From: Acridotheres tristis
Lineage: Eukaryota; Chordata; Aves; Passeriformes; Sturnidae
Direction: 5' to 3'
DNA: 64,000 nucleotides
Assembly (NCBI GenBank): GCA_037013685.1
Contig: CM072894.1
Coordinates: 5,396,841-5,460,840 of the forward strand
Notes under the pieces: model-generated
The model's database searches: none
Seen by the model: only the letters and a program-made list of their open reading frames with translations
Told to the model about the DNA's origin: nothing
Position numbers and translations under genes: made by a program
Shown: positions 39,561 to 52,892 of the stretch, one piece after another
How the letters are laid out: every line of letters begins with the position of its first letter
Numbering within the stretch: position 1 is the stretch's first letter

Positions 39561-42416
39561 AAAAAAAGTATAAGGCTACGGTTTATAACCTGAACTTGGA
39601 AGTTTTTTCCACCTAATCGGATTTTTTTTTTTTTAATTTTCTGTATCATTAGTCTCGTGCATACAGGTATGTTTATAACATGATAGCTTAGATGCAGGAG
39701 TAATGTAACATAAGAAAAATATTACGTTTCCTCTTTAATGTAAATTTTTGTAGTATATAACTACACAGTTGTAGGGGGTATGTGAAAGATTTGCTAAGAG
39801 GAGTGTGGCTGAGGAAGACCATGAAGTAAAAGTGAAAGATTTCATTATTTAAACCCCCAGCTGGGTAACATAATTGTATACAAATGTATATAACTATAAA
39901 TTATAACTATTTGGTGTTTTAATGCATTTTTCAGATAATTTAATTGTAGAAAAGGAATTTGCAGGCTGTGAATGCTCTTGGGGTGCAGGTGTTGGGCAAG
40001 TTCTAGGGCTGGGTGGCCTCTCAGTGTCCTCTGCTTTGACCATGAAATGTGTGAGTGAAACACCCACCCTCACCGAGGAGCTGTGCATTGTTTTATCGAG
40101 GGGTTTAGACACACACTTGGGTATTTTCTGCTTGGTTAAAGCTGCAGTGTGGAGCTGTAACAGCCCTCGAGATCACACTGTCCCCTTCTGCTGTAAGGGT
40201 GTTTTCCAGATGTGGGTCTGCAAGCCCTTCTGTTTGTAAGCCTTGGGCTGTGCTTGGCAAAGGAAGGCTTTGGAAAGCTCGGCTCAAGCAGAGCAGAACG
40301 AGCCTGTTGTGTCAGCTGGGACTGCAAATGCATCCCCTCAATGTGGTGCCGCCTGTAATGACTCCATTAGGGAGATCACTGAGACCATAAAGAGATCCTG
40401 GGAGCACTATTTCCCTCTCTGGCCATGACCTAGGAGCAGAATGACAAAAGTAATGCTGTGTGAAATGTGGGCTCTTTTAAACCTGATTGTTTCGTTATCC
40501 TCAATCAACCTCCACTATTTAAAAGAAAATAAAGTGTAAGCAATAGTAGAAGGCAATATAAAGGGTACCACTGATTGCCAACACTTTTAAAAAAAGTGGT
40601 TTCTGCTTTGCTGCTTCTTCTTTTTCGTTATTCTAAAGATTAATTTAAAAGATTTAAAACTGAAATTTATATGTTCTGCACTCAGTTTTCAATTTTTCAG
40701 TTTTGTTCAGTTGGCTCTAAAGGGCAGCTGGTAGGAATTTGTTTAACCTTAGGCTTAATCTTTTCCTCTTGGGTGGGATTTGAAACCCTTCTGTGGTGAA
40801 GTTAATAAATGCTTGCCGGTTTCTAAATATAATAAAATTAATTTCTGTTTACATGAACATTTTAATTTTAAGAATAAAGGATGTTGTAGTTAATGACATG
40901 GTTGAAGTTGTGCAAGTCTCAGTCTCAGTAATAAAACCTCGCTACATCCCCTAAACTTTTTCTTGTGTTTTTCCCCTCCAAAAAAATTGCCAACATGCCC
41001 AGCTATTGCATAAATCTTGTCTGAATATTTTATTAAAAAGCACTTACTACATAGTTTTGTACTTCTCAAAATAAAAAACATTAAGGAAAGTTTCACTTGA
41101 ATACTGCATTGATTTTTCTTATCTTTCCCAGAACTGGGATTGCAGAGAAATTTCTCGCCTTGCTGAAAAAATTAACAGTGAAAGCCCAAATAATTTTGGG
41201 CAGATAATGAATTGTCTCAGGTGACACAGCTTCAGTAGCTTTTTGTTGCTTTGGACATCCAGTTACATGCTGTTTGCTGAAACAAGACTGCTACAGGTGG
41301 AGTGATCTGGGAGGAATTAATGAGTCTCAAAGAGAGTTGCAGGGGGTGACTGTGACCATCCATAATGGAATTAACTCTGTGGATGAGGCTCTAACCATGG
41401 GGAAATTCCTCCTCCTGTCAGGATTGTGCCCCCTGAGTGTGTTCTTATCACTATTGGGAGCTTCAGTAGCCACCCCGTGATGAGAAATATCATGAGGAAA
41501 AATGTACTTCTGTAAATAAGAGGGATTTTTTTTTAGTAGTTCAGCCACTCAAGGGATAGCTCACCATTTCTGAAGCTCTTCCTTTGGGGTTCCATTAAGA
41601 ACTTTTTCTCTCTGAACCAAAACTTTTGGCTGTCTGTGGCAACAAAAGACAAAATTACTTCAAAATAATTAATACTTCATTTTTGCAATAGTTCTTGCCC
41701 CAGCATTTGCATTCTGCTGTGCCAATCTTAAAAATCAATATCTCATTAGCTCCAAAATCCAGGGAGATCTGGAACCAGGGCACTCATGATTTCTTCCTGT
41801 TTCCAAGAGTGGAACACCACTGCATTTTCCAAAACAGTTTATCAGCAATTTTTCTTGCTCACAATGCAGCAGATGGATGTGTTAACCTTTGCTCTTAGCA
41901 GTGGGACTATATAATTTATGTGATCTCGGCAGCAAAATATGTATCAATGCTAAATGCTTAAAATTTGAATAGTTAATTGACTTTAACTTGCTTTTAGCTT
42001 TTAAAAAGGAACATGTGAAACACGGCAGTGCTCACTTCTTGGATCATTTAGAGATTTAAAAAAAGTTTAAGTGTTTCATAATTTCAGCAGTAACTACTGG
42101 TTTATTTCATCTGGAGCTAGGACACATTAAAACAATCTCTTTTTTATACTTTTCTCTGCTTTTATCAGTGTGTCTGTAATGCTGTCATGAAGAAGCTTGA
42201 ATTCCAGCCTCTTTACGACATTTAATAATTGCTTTTTATGCATGATTAAAGATGCAGATTTGTATTTCTGATCTGGGATTAAACATGCCCTCAGATCATG
42301 GAGGGACACATCATCCCTGCCTTTAATCTTTGACTCTTCTGTTGCAATGGAATTAGCACAAAGCTGGAATCTAAACCAATGATGGGTTCTGTTCTGGGGA
42401 AAAAATGTAGGTTCTC

Positions 42417-42430
42417 TTTTTTTTTTTTTT
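42417..42430. repeat. T14 run
   Basis: A simple mononucleotide run followed by CTCTTTGCATGAG. No exon-like sequence follows it. Confidence 0.9.
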
Positions 42431-45400
42431 CTCTTTGCATGAGATTCAAATGAAGATATTCCCTATGAAAACTAGTAACTGTCTTAGAAGCACAAACCAC
42501 AATGACACTAAACAGTCTCTTAAACCCTCGATCGCTGAATGTGCATCATCTCCCTTTGGTTTGCTATTTACCCATCCCTAAATCTTGGCATTACTAAAAG
42601 CTACAAGTTAAACTACTTCTGTAACCAACTTCATACCCTTTGGTTACCTCTTCTGTGTAATCTTATGATTGGTTTCAGGAAGCTTATGACAGTTTATTTT
42701 TTTGGAGGAGTCTGTGAAGATGACACTCTCTTCATGCTCTTTCCCTTATTAAACTTTTCCCCTCCTCACCCGTTTCAAGCTAATACAAACTAACCTTGGA
42801 ATTAAACTTTAGCCTGTCTCTCCAGGATTTCAGCAGCAGAAATAATTTGAAAAATGACCCAAGACTTGCAAGAAATGGTCAAAGCAGGATCAATTAATTT
42901 TTTAATTACAAAGTCCTTTCACCCTGAAAGGAGACATTATCATTGCTGTCATTTTTGGCCTTGTCTGAATTGCTTGGGAGTACCTAGTAAATTGTCTTGT
43001 AGATGTTAGTGATGCCAGTGGATGTGAGATTGCCACTGCTTTGTTTGAGGCTGAGGTGGTCAGGGGTTTTGGGGTTGGGAGTGCTGGCAGGAATGACGAT
43101 TCAGTTGAAATGTCTGCCAGAACCTCCCCTTAATTTTGGTTTATTGCTGCTAGTTACAGTTTAATTATGTTTTTATTTATGAATGGCATGATAAAGACTT
43201 CAGTGGATTTGAGATTATCCAGAGTATGAGTGGATGGTGGTCCCTCTCCTCCTCTGTCACCTCCATCCCATGGAATATATTGCTGTGTGGTTTATGGGTG
43301 TCCAGTGGAGCATTTGTTTGGGTGTGCTGGCTGTTCCAGTATTAGATCTGTCCCTGGAGAACATTATCTCCAGATAAAGACACGACAGCCATCAATGAGA
43401 TCAGATTAGCTTGTAAACGTTTATTTAAAAAGGGAATTGGAATTGTGGTTATTAATTTATAATTTAATTCCTCATTTAGCTAAATGCATCTCACAGACTT
43501 TAAATGAGATTCTAGGAAATACTGATCAACATTAGACAGGAGCAAATACCCAAAAGTTCTGTCTTCTGAAAAATCACAGTGGATTCATTTATGAGCTGTT
43601 CAGGTGATTTAAGTGTTTTGTCTCAGTTTTGGGCAGAATATTCCATTTGGAGATGTGCCATGTCCTGGCACATGAGCTGGACCTGACACTTTGGAGCAGC
43701 AGAGCCTCAGTTTGTACACAGGCTGTGCTAGAGCCCTGGGACAAACCTGCCTATCCTCAGGCTGCTTGGAACACCTTCAATTTAAAAAGTGGCTACCTGC
43801 TTGGGCATTCAGTAATCACCTAGGAGAGACTGTCACCTCTCATTACTGCATTAACCTTTAGAGCTGACAACAGAGTGCCAGCTCGCAATAATTGAGCAGA
43901 GACCCGTGAAAATTAGATTCTTACCTTGTGATTGTGCATATGGTCAGGTTCTTCACTCACTGGGGTTATTTTGTGAGTGACGTTCCTTTCTCGCTAAATT
44001 TTAGCTAATTTTTAAATTACTGGTTTAGACTGTTCCCTCCTCAAAATACTCATCCTGCAGCTGGGAGAGGAAGAATGGGAGAAACATTTCTGTCTCCTTT
44101 GTAACTTGCAGCTTGTCCAGCACTGCGTTTCTGGGATTTGATAGATCATGAATTCGAGGCAATTCCCATTGTTGTGTTTTGAGGGGAAAGAACAAGTGTT
44201 TGGGACATTGTGCATTCTGAAATAAAGCCTCTAATTTTGTGTTTCACACAATCTGACCTTCCTTGCCGATGCTTCAGCCCAAACACCCTTATCTAACAAG
44301 CTAGAATTTCTTCTTGTGGTACAATATTCAGAAGCCCCAAATATTCATCATTTAATGGAAATTAGGTATGTATAATGTCCATACTAATGGGGTATTTGTG
44401 TTACTTCAATAAACTAGATTTTAATTAGAAGTTACACTGGAGGTCTGATTAGAAAGCAGAGCCCTTCTAGGGATCAATTCTCAGTCAAATTCACATGATG
44501 TAAATGTAAGTGCAAAGTTATATATTTGTTAATCAGTGTGAGCAACTTGCTCTGCATGAAAGAAGCCTTAGAGAAGTAATTTTCACCCTGAGCATGTTTC
44601 TTGTCTGAAGCATATGTTATTAAATGCTGTTTTCAAATTGCATAACAAGCTTTGGACTTCTGCTCTTGAGGGCAGATCTACCATTTCCAGTTATATATCC
44701 CAGCACTTTCTTGATTTCTGATAAAACAACCTATCCCACATACATTTTATTATAATTTCTCTTGCTTTATAACTTGCTAATTGTAAATCACACCATACTC
44801 CACTTGTAAAGAAGCTGTGCATACTCTAAGTGCTGAAAATGATGCTGAAAGTAATTTATTCAAAGGACTGTCATCTCCCCATATCATCTTCAGTCACTTA
44901 AGCAGATGAATAAAGCCCAAATATTATTTTCTTCAGCTGGGAACTATTTCCATTATGTCACTTAAAATCGAGGGATTGGAAAATTACACGCTGAGGTTTG
45001 TTGTTTTTTTTTTTCTTAAAAGCTACTGTTTGTTTATTTATTGTGGTGCTGATAGATGGCCAAGACACTTAAGGGATAATCAGGCAATTTCCAAAGTACT
45101 TATCAAGTGAATTAGAGGCAAGTTGAAACTACAGCAGGATGAATTAATTCCCATTAAACTAAATTGTCCTAAACTAACGAGGTAAAGAGAACACGACTTG
45201 TGTCCAGCCTGTGGTGAAGATTTTTCCCTTATTCAAGTAGAGAAATTAATGGTTTGTCTGCATATGCAAATGTCCCAAAAGAACTCTTTTGGACTGCTTT
45301 TCTGAATGGTTGTATTGGCACATATTTCTCACACAGGCAGTCATACTCTAGGGGTAAAAAATGATTTTTTTAAATGGGAAAGTGTTGTTAATCTAAGATG

Positions 45401-48400
45401 TCTGTGACTTCATGGAGTTTTGTTCCAAAATAATTCTTTTTATTGATTAGCAAGTACTGTAAAGCTTGAGAAGTCTAAGGACTCTCATGGTTTATCTACA
45501 GTTTTGTGGAACCTGAGGCAGGAAGGATCCACAACATCACCAAGCCTGCTGGAACATGTGAGAGTCCTTTACATGCCAGTGTTATCCTTTAATTTACTGG
45601 TTTCATGTCTAGCTAAAATGGTTCTGTTTTTAAAGATGAATCTTCTACAGTGGTACTCAGCTTTTGTAAATTTATAGTATGGAAAAATTGCAATGCAGTT
45701 ACGTTTCATTGTCTAACAGTCTGAATATGTTTGCCCTCATTCCTCCCCAAATGCCCCATAGCTCAGTTTTCCTGATGGAGAAGCAGTGATGAGGTACAGA
45801 AACAACTGCTCACTTACTGCTTTTTTTGATGAGGTACTTGATTGCAAATTTGCATAACAAGCAATTTAATTTGTCATTGTAATCCCTGGCAGTTTTGATG
45901 ACCATCTTTGTAAATGTATAATTATATTTGCTGTTCCAGTGAAACTGGAATGATGCAAGTATGGAAATATGTCCTTCAGATTTCTCTTCAGAATCCCTTA
46001 AAATGATGTGAGGTTGACCAGTTGAAACTTGTCTGGTTGCTTTACCAGGTGTAATTAACCTGGTTCCCACCTGGAAGAAATTTGGGAGAAATTTTGATGC
46101 ATATACTTCTTATATTCTTAATTTTCCTCTTGCTAATTCAACTCTTGTGGCTAAATGTATTTATTTTCTAATTTCCAATGTATATATTTTGTGAGCTCTC
46201 AATCTCCCGTACTTGTTTCCACAAGAGATTTCTGATAGTTAGAAACAGTTTGAGGGCCAAATGCAGTTTTCCCACAGGTTTTTCTATCTTCAGCTCTGTC
46301 AATATATATTATGGGGCCTATAAATGCAAATCTTGTTAATGAAAGTTCAAGATCTTTCAGATTCTTTATGCTAAAGCAGTCATACTGCTTCTGATTAATC
46401 ACTTAATTAGATAGCTGATGTTTCCAATACTGGAAATACGAATATTCTGGCTTTTAGATCAATATTACATTTTCCAATTTCTTCTGGGATTGTGGCTGCT
46501 ACAAGTGACAGAACATGTGTGCTGGTTCTGAGCATGTTACTAATCTTTCTTACACAAATTACTGGTTTTCTTTCATTTTTGCTTACATCTGTGAGTGTTT
46601 AGTGATATCTTGCCATAATAAGTATTTACTGATGGACTGGTTGTGTGAAAGATGAAATATGTGATCAATTAAAGCTGATTATGAGGAGTTTGACTCTCCT
46701 TTCTGTTGATTTTACTGTGTCTTGGTTTACTGAAAGGTTTATTGGCTGAAACCTTTTCTGTGATGGCATTTCTGGAAACAGAGCCAAAAGTGATGCTGAA
46801 AGAACAAGGATCTAATGTGGAGCTCATGGAAGGGAAGTTACCAGCTTTCACTGGTGTTTGCATTTTTGGTGTGGCATACTTGAGACAGAGAATAGAAAGT
46901 ATTAGGTTCTAATGGGAAAGAAACCTTACAATAGAAACCTTTGTTTTAATCAGACATATTTAGGGTTTTGACTACATTTACCACGTATTTAAATGTGAAT
47001 GAGAGGACTTTTAAATCATGATGGTACCTCTTTCCTCTTGCCCATCACTAGGGTAGGGAATGACTATTTTAATGGAAAAGAGAAAGCAGGTGCTCAGCAA
47101 GGTCTCTGTTGTTTCAGGGTCTGAAATGGTTATGGAGAACTCCTTAAAGCAGTGTGGCCACTCTCGCAGCATCTCTCAGCTTAGGGCACAACTATGGCTT
47201 GTATCTCCTTGTTGGAAAAGGAATGTACCTGGAAAAGTCCAAATGGGATGATGAACATTTACAAAGAAGCTTTCCAATTTGACAGAACCTACAGGCAGAA
47301 AATTTTAGTGGCTCTTAATACTAATAAATTAAAATAACAGTACCTTTAATTACTGGGACCTGTGTGTCTTTGCATAGGGTGTTAAATGCACTCTAGGTTT
47401 TACTCTAATTAGGTCTATTGAAATATAAGTATTTTGGTGTTGAGAGCAGTTGCTGCATTTCTACCTTGAATAACCATTGACTAATTGGCAAAGTGGGAAT
47501 ATTCTGAAAAAAAGCAGGTTTTTCTGCTTTGTGATAGTGTGATGGCATGAGGTTTTCTGTAATTGCCATCCTAGAGGTACTATTCAGGAAAAAGTTTACA
47601 TCTGGAAAATTAATTGTGTTGAATTCAATAAATATCACATTTTAACTATTACCAGGTCCTTTCTCCCATGCATGAATGCAACAAATAAACAGGATTTGTT
47701 TTGGGCAAATACTTTTTCCTATTTTTTTGTAAAGGAAGCAGAGCTCACATATTGTTTTTAGCACTGAAATAATACTAACTTTACTAAATAATCAAACCAC
47801 TTTATGTATGGCATTTGTTATCCAGAAGTTGCCCACGGTTTAGGAGCTGTGCAAGCTGTTTTGAATGGTGATGCTGTGTGCTGCTACTCTCTTACCCATC
47901 ATGAATTTCTGCAGAAAAGGGCACTCAATCATCGTTATGGAAATCTTTCAATTGATCATAGTGACTTGTGAATTTTAGAAAAAGGGGGATTCTTTAATAG
48001 TCACAAAATTAGGATGGCATTCACCTCAGTTACTTTCAGCTGTCTGAAAGTGCTGTCAGTAGTGTAATGTCGTCACCTGGGCTCCCTCTGTGTTTAAGAC
48101 AGAAAAATCAGACATTTTAAGAAGCAGATTTGGCCAACCTAATTAATCAATCTACTCAACAAAATGTCATCTGGTGTCCATCAGTCTCCTCTGAATGCAG
48201 AGAGTACCTTGGTAATTAGCTTTGACTGTAGCCCTAACCTGGTATGACCAAAGTTGTTAGATGTGCCCTACTTTTCAGAGTCTGAAATCTGTATTTTAGT
48301 CAATTTTATAGTTGCTTACCTTCAGTGAAGGAATTTCAGGATTCTGGTTTAACTGAGATGATGACATGCCTTCCTGTAATTTTCAACCTGAATGCCACTT

Positions 48401-51400
48401 TTTCCCATCAACTTCACAAAACTTTTAAGTTATGATGTATCCAATAATGCAAATTTTAAAATGTTACTCAAGTGAAAATAGAAGTTTCTGTAAATATTGC
48501 TGCTCATGAAATTTCAAGTATTTGCAAAAATTCAGAACTTTGTAGACACTTTTTGACTTATTCAGTTTATGTGCATTTGATCTGTTTAACATGGTTAATA
48601 CTTTGCTTCAGCGTGGCAGTACAGGCATACATTATTTATAGTAGGAAAATGGTCTTTGAGGAATATGTGGGAGAGCTTAAAAAGATCAAGAAACGCTGAG
48701 AAAAGAAAAGGAAAACCTGTGTGGAAAGCAGTAGGGATGAAATGAAGCTTTAGAAATAGATAATATATGTTAACTTATCTAGACATCTCAGTGAGAATGG
48801 ATTTTAGTCATAGTCTAGACAAATAAAACCTGAAAAGAATTCTGCAAGTATGGTGGATGAGAAAACATCAGCTCTGTGCCCCTATTTTCATCTAACAAGA
48901 ACACAGTAAAGAAAATTTAAAACGTTGAACTATTTTAGATTAGAGTTATTTCAGCATCACATTAAAATGCAGATCCTAAAGGATATTGAAAATACCTGGA
49001 TTTCATGGATAGTTGTGTGCAGGGATGCCTAAATTAGTAAATGTTGTTAACTGGTGTCTGAAGTCAAAAGAAATGTGTGCATGACTTTATACTTGCTGAT
49101 CTCTGCCTTTCTGCAAAAATATTTTATAAAAGTCGCACTTGACTGTCAGTGCCAGAAGCAGCTGTATTACTCCAAGTGTATGTTTCTGTAACTTCATTAT
49201 TATAGCATTGGATGGTTATGTATCCTCTCTCCTTTTAAAAATAAATCAATGGCTGATTCCAAATTCAAGAAGTTGCTAAATTACAACTGTCTTGTGTGGT
49301 GGACTAATGGCATGATGATGCCTTTCCCATTGAGTCTTCCTTTGTTTCTGCCATTTAAAACCCATATTCCTTGTTTAAGTTTTACCACTCTTCATGCACA
49401 CTCAAATTTGCAGCGTCAAAATTTTTGCAGTAAATATTCTGCTCTTTGTTCACTGGGAGTTTGCATGTGCAGCATTTTCAGCCATGCATAACTCAGAAAT
49501 TTCATCTTTAAGCACATCCACAACTGGCAGTTTCATGCAAATGTATATTTAGATCCTGATTGCATTTTAACTGAAGCAGAAGCCAAGGTGAATCTTTTGT
49601 CCACTCCTACTCAGAATAAACAATAATATTCTGCTGAGTCTCAAAAGTACAAAATAAGCAAAAACAACACTTACACTGGTAATCAAAATCTCCAAAACAA
49701 GGTACCCAGCAAGTATACAGAGAAAGTTATCAAGGAAAAGCAAAACTGTTTTAAAATTTTGAAATATGTATGTGGATTTAACTTTTGTATTTTTACTAAA
49801 AATCTTCCCATATTAATGTTTGCATATAGGTATGTAATTAGGAGGGGGGCTAAGTTATGGGGGAGAGAATGTGGGACTTTGAGTGCTTTAAAAAATAGTT
49901 TTATTATTGGACCAATAATTACAACCAGAATGTTGGGAATTTACCAGCAGATCTGATAAAAAGTTCTGATTCACTTGATAAATTCAGCCAGTTTCTGGGT
50001 ACTTACTTGCTTCTCTGAAATAAATAAAAGTGAGGTTTAATGTCCTAATCATCAGACTGAATAATAATAATAATAGTATTTTTTTATTGCTGCTGAACAT
50101 ATTGACAGGAAAGAAGCCTTATTTACAAGAGATGTGCCCAACTAATTCTGGAAAATATAAATTCCTCAGGAAATGGACTGCCTTTAATTGTAGATAAATT
50201 TGAAACATTAGTCCTTCTGAAAATATAATTCAATATAAGTAAGACATGCTGAAAGGAATTCTGGAACATATACAATAGCTATTTTAAACTTATTTTTAGG
50301 AAGCAGATATAATTTTGGATTTTTTCTTACATATGTGTTCATGTATATGTGAATCAAATCTGTACAGTAGCTTTCTTGCTGCCAGCTATTTCTTTTCTAT
50401 AATCTGATAAATAAGGGGCCAGCAAGTTGTGGCCTCTGTCACCAATTAACCTTTAATTCTTTGCCAATCGAATCCTTTGGTTTCATGCTGCCTATTTATG
50501 AAATAGCTCAGTGGCTTATTGATTTTCATAATGACTTCACTTATGAAGAAAAGTCCATATATTTGTGAAGTACCTAAATATCAAACAATACATCTGTTGC
50601 CCTGAAACCACTCTCTTCTTTTTCTAAGGTTACACTGGGCTATCTCAATACCAGTACCTTGTGTGTTTCTGAAAATAAGTGTTGTTTTGCACTGTCTGAC
50701 AAAAATGCACCTCAGAATACAAGGGTACTCTATGCTTGTGATCTAGAATATCTTAGATTGTCTTCCCAATCAATCTTCAATTTTTTTCTTTTGTTTTAAA
50801 ATAGAAATATTGTGGTGTGGGTCAAAAGACTATTAATTTAAAATCAGTGGTAGTTGTGTGTTACAGAACTATCAGGCAGAATATGAATAACTTATTTGAA
50901 TCAGTGTTTTTTCCCCATCGTTCTTGTAACAATCTGCAAGCAGGACTCGCAGTAACAAAGGATTTGCTGCTCTGTGAAAGTACCTAAATGATCTTTGTGA
51001 AATCTGTATCTCAATCAGAGGGGGAGGTTGTCCTTTGGTAATTTATACAAATGATACACTATCATTTGATTACTCATTTATTTAATATGCTTTTTTGATC
51101 TGCCAGCACTGATCAGATATTCATGTGGTGGCAACGGTCTTTTAATAATGAATTCATTCTCATGCCCGTGAAGCAGTAATCACAGGGACCTGTCTTTTAA
51201 TAATTGCTAATTAATATAAGTACATATTCAGTCTTTGCATTCATCATAATCATTGTGTGACACTTGGCATAGAAGAAAATATCGTGTGGAATAAATTGAG
51301 TTTCTTCATCTTGGTGTGACTCAGGGATAGGAAATGCCCAAGCAGATGTTGACATAAATGCAAACCAAAGCACTACCAGCAAATTCTCTCTTTAATATCC

Positions 51401-52530
51401 AGGTAGTCGTCCTCATTTCCTGATTTATTTATTTACTGTGTTATACTTAGGGTCCATTTAGCTTTGAAATCTTGGCCATGCAAGGAAATAGGAGAAGGAA
51501 GATGAAAGGAGAAAGAGTTTGCTCCTTTCTGGGAAGATTATTCTATGTTTCTAGGGGCTGACCATGAGACCTGGCAAGTGAAAGAGCTAATAAATGGAGC
51601 TATTCTGTTCTTGAGTCAGAGTATAATCACCAACAATGTTTATACTCTGAGCTGTTTTAGGAATATGTAGAAGTCCTTTCCATTTGTATAGAAGTGGAGG
51701 ATTTTTTTGGTATATATTGTTCTGTGGGCATTTTTCTAATGTGTATCATAGAGACATAATGGTAAAGTCACTGCTATTGCAAAATGTGCTTCAGATATCA
51801 AACTGTTGTAGAGGTGCAATGGTGAGCCAGGAACAGACTCAAGGTCATCATTTACTGTATCTAATGCTGTTGGATTCTTTTGCCATCTCTAATCCTCAAC
51901 TGCAAATGCTATGGACTCTCCTTTTCACAGCTATTGGAGGGCTTCTGGTGGCAACAGCTGAGGTTCAAATACCTTTGTGCTTTATAGGAAGAAAGTTTAT
52001 GGGAAGAAATGCCATAACTCGGAGACAACAACTCTCGCTTCTGGACTTCCCATTGCCAGTAAAAATCTGGAGGCTCTGTCAGTGGGATGGCAGCATGACT
52101 TGGAGTGTTTATTCTCTTAATTAATACCCTTGGATACCAAGTCATGTGGGCTGACAGATGACTGCAGCTGATGGTAGTCATTAGCAGGAGTACTCATTCT
52201 GCAGAAGACATGGCTTAATTAGCAACCAAGTCTTTAGAGCTGTCATCTTCATTAAGCATTAGCTCTTAGTAAAGTGTGTACAAGGGAGGTGCTTGGAGCT
52301 GTGCTGGTACTCCAATACTTCAGTGAAGGAGATGCCTCTTCCATTGTTCTTTAAATTGTCAAATGGGCACAGTCTGGTTTTTGGGTATTCTTCATAAGAC
52401 AAATCATTGTTGTTGCATAAACCTGGTTCTCATTAGGAATACTTACTGTGGATTGATCCCAAATGAGAATATTCCAGAATTCTCCAGAGAGCAGCTTCTG
52501 AGTGAGCCTCTGATGTGCCATTAAAAGCCA

Positions 52531-52892
52531 GTAGAATAGTGGAATGGTTTGGGTTGGAAGGGATCTTTAAGGTCATCCAGTTCCAACACCCTGCCATGGG
52601 CAGGGACACCTTCCACCAGACCAGGTTGCTGAGAGCTCCATCCAACCTGGCCTTGGACACTTTCAGGGATGGGGCAGCCACAGCTTGTCTGGGCAACCCT
52701 TCCCACCCTCACAGGAAAGATTTTCTTCCCAATATCGGATCTCTAGCTGTTCTCTTTCAGATTGAAGCCATTTCCCCTGTCCTGTGACTCCAAGCTGTTG
52801 TAATAACTCCTCCTTCACCCTTCTTGTAAACTCCCTTCAGGTATGGGAAACCCACAGTTAGGTCATCCCAGGGCCTTCCCTTCAAACTTCTT
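52531..52892 (-). mobile_element. CR1 LINE, 5'-truncated 3' end, about 360 bp
   Basis: The plus strand reads as the reverse complement of the bird CR1 3' region. GGAATGGTTTGGGTTGGAAG begins at about 52541, followed by blocks antisense to the 3' untranslated region and the end of ORF2, for example TGCCATGGGCAGGGACACCT, CATCCAACCTGGCCTTGGAC, CCCCTGTCCTGTGACTCCA and CCCTTCAGGTATGGGAAACC. Similarity fades near 52892, where the element is 5'-truncated. About 10-12 bp usual in the family are missing around 52695, and many substitutions show it is old. The overlapping reading frames (52433-52787) are CR1 shadows. CR1 is the dominant LINE of birds and reptiles. The subfamily is not assigned. Confidence 0.95.

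Larger units (their letters stand above)
37410..52530. other. Long non-coding stretch, possibly rich in regulatory elements
   Basis: No gene or confident mobile element was found in about 15 kb. There are T-rich runs near 38430-38451 and at 42417-42430, and a tandem duplication at 39502-39560. Octamer words (ATGCAAAT or its complement) recur between 41.7 and 49.5 kb. Several AT-rich blocks with clustered TAAT cores, for example 50380-50560 and 51040-51200, look like conserved non-coding DNA, but conservation cannot be seen from one sequence. Confidence 0.5.

Noticed and set aside
40243..40428. 61-codon frame of protein-like composition, plus strand
   Set aside because: No known family, no clear splice sites, and several other frames overlap it.
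51684..52124. 146-codon open frame, plus strand
   Set aside because: No domain or conserved motif; treated as a chance frame.
52433..52787. Overlapping open frames on both strands
   Set aside because: They fall on the CR1 3' end and are repeat shadows, not host genes.
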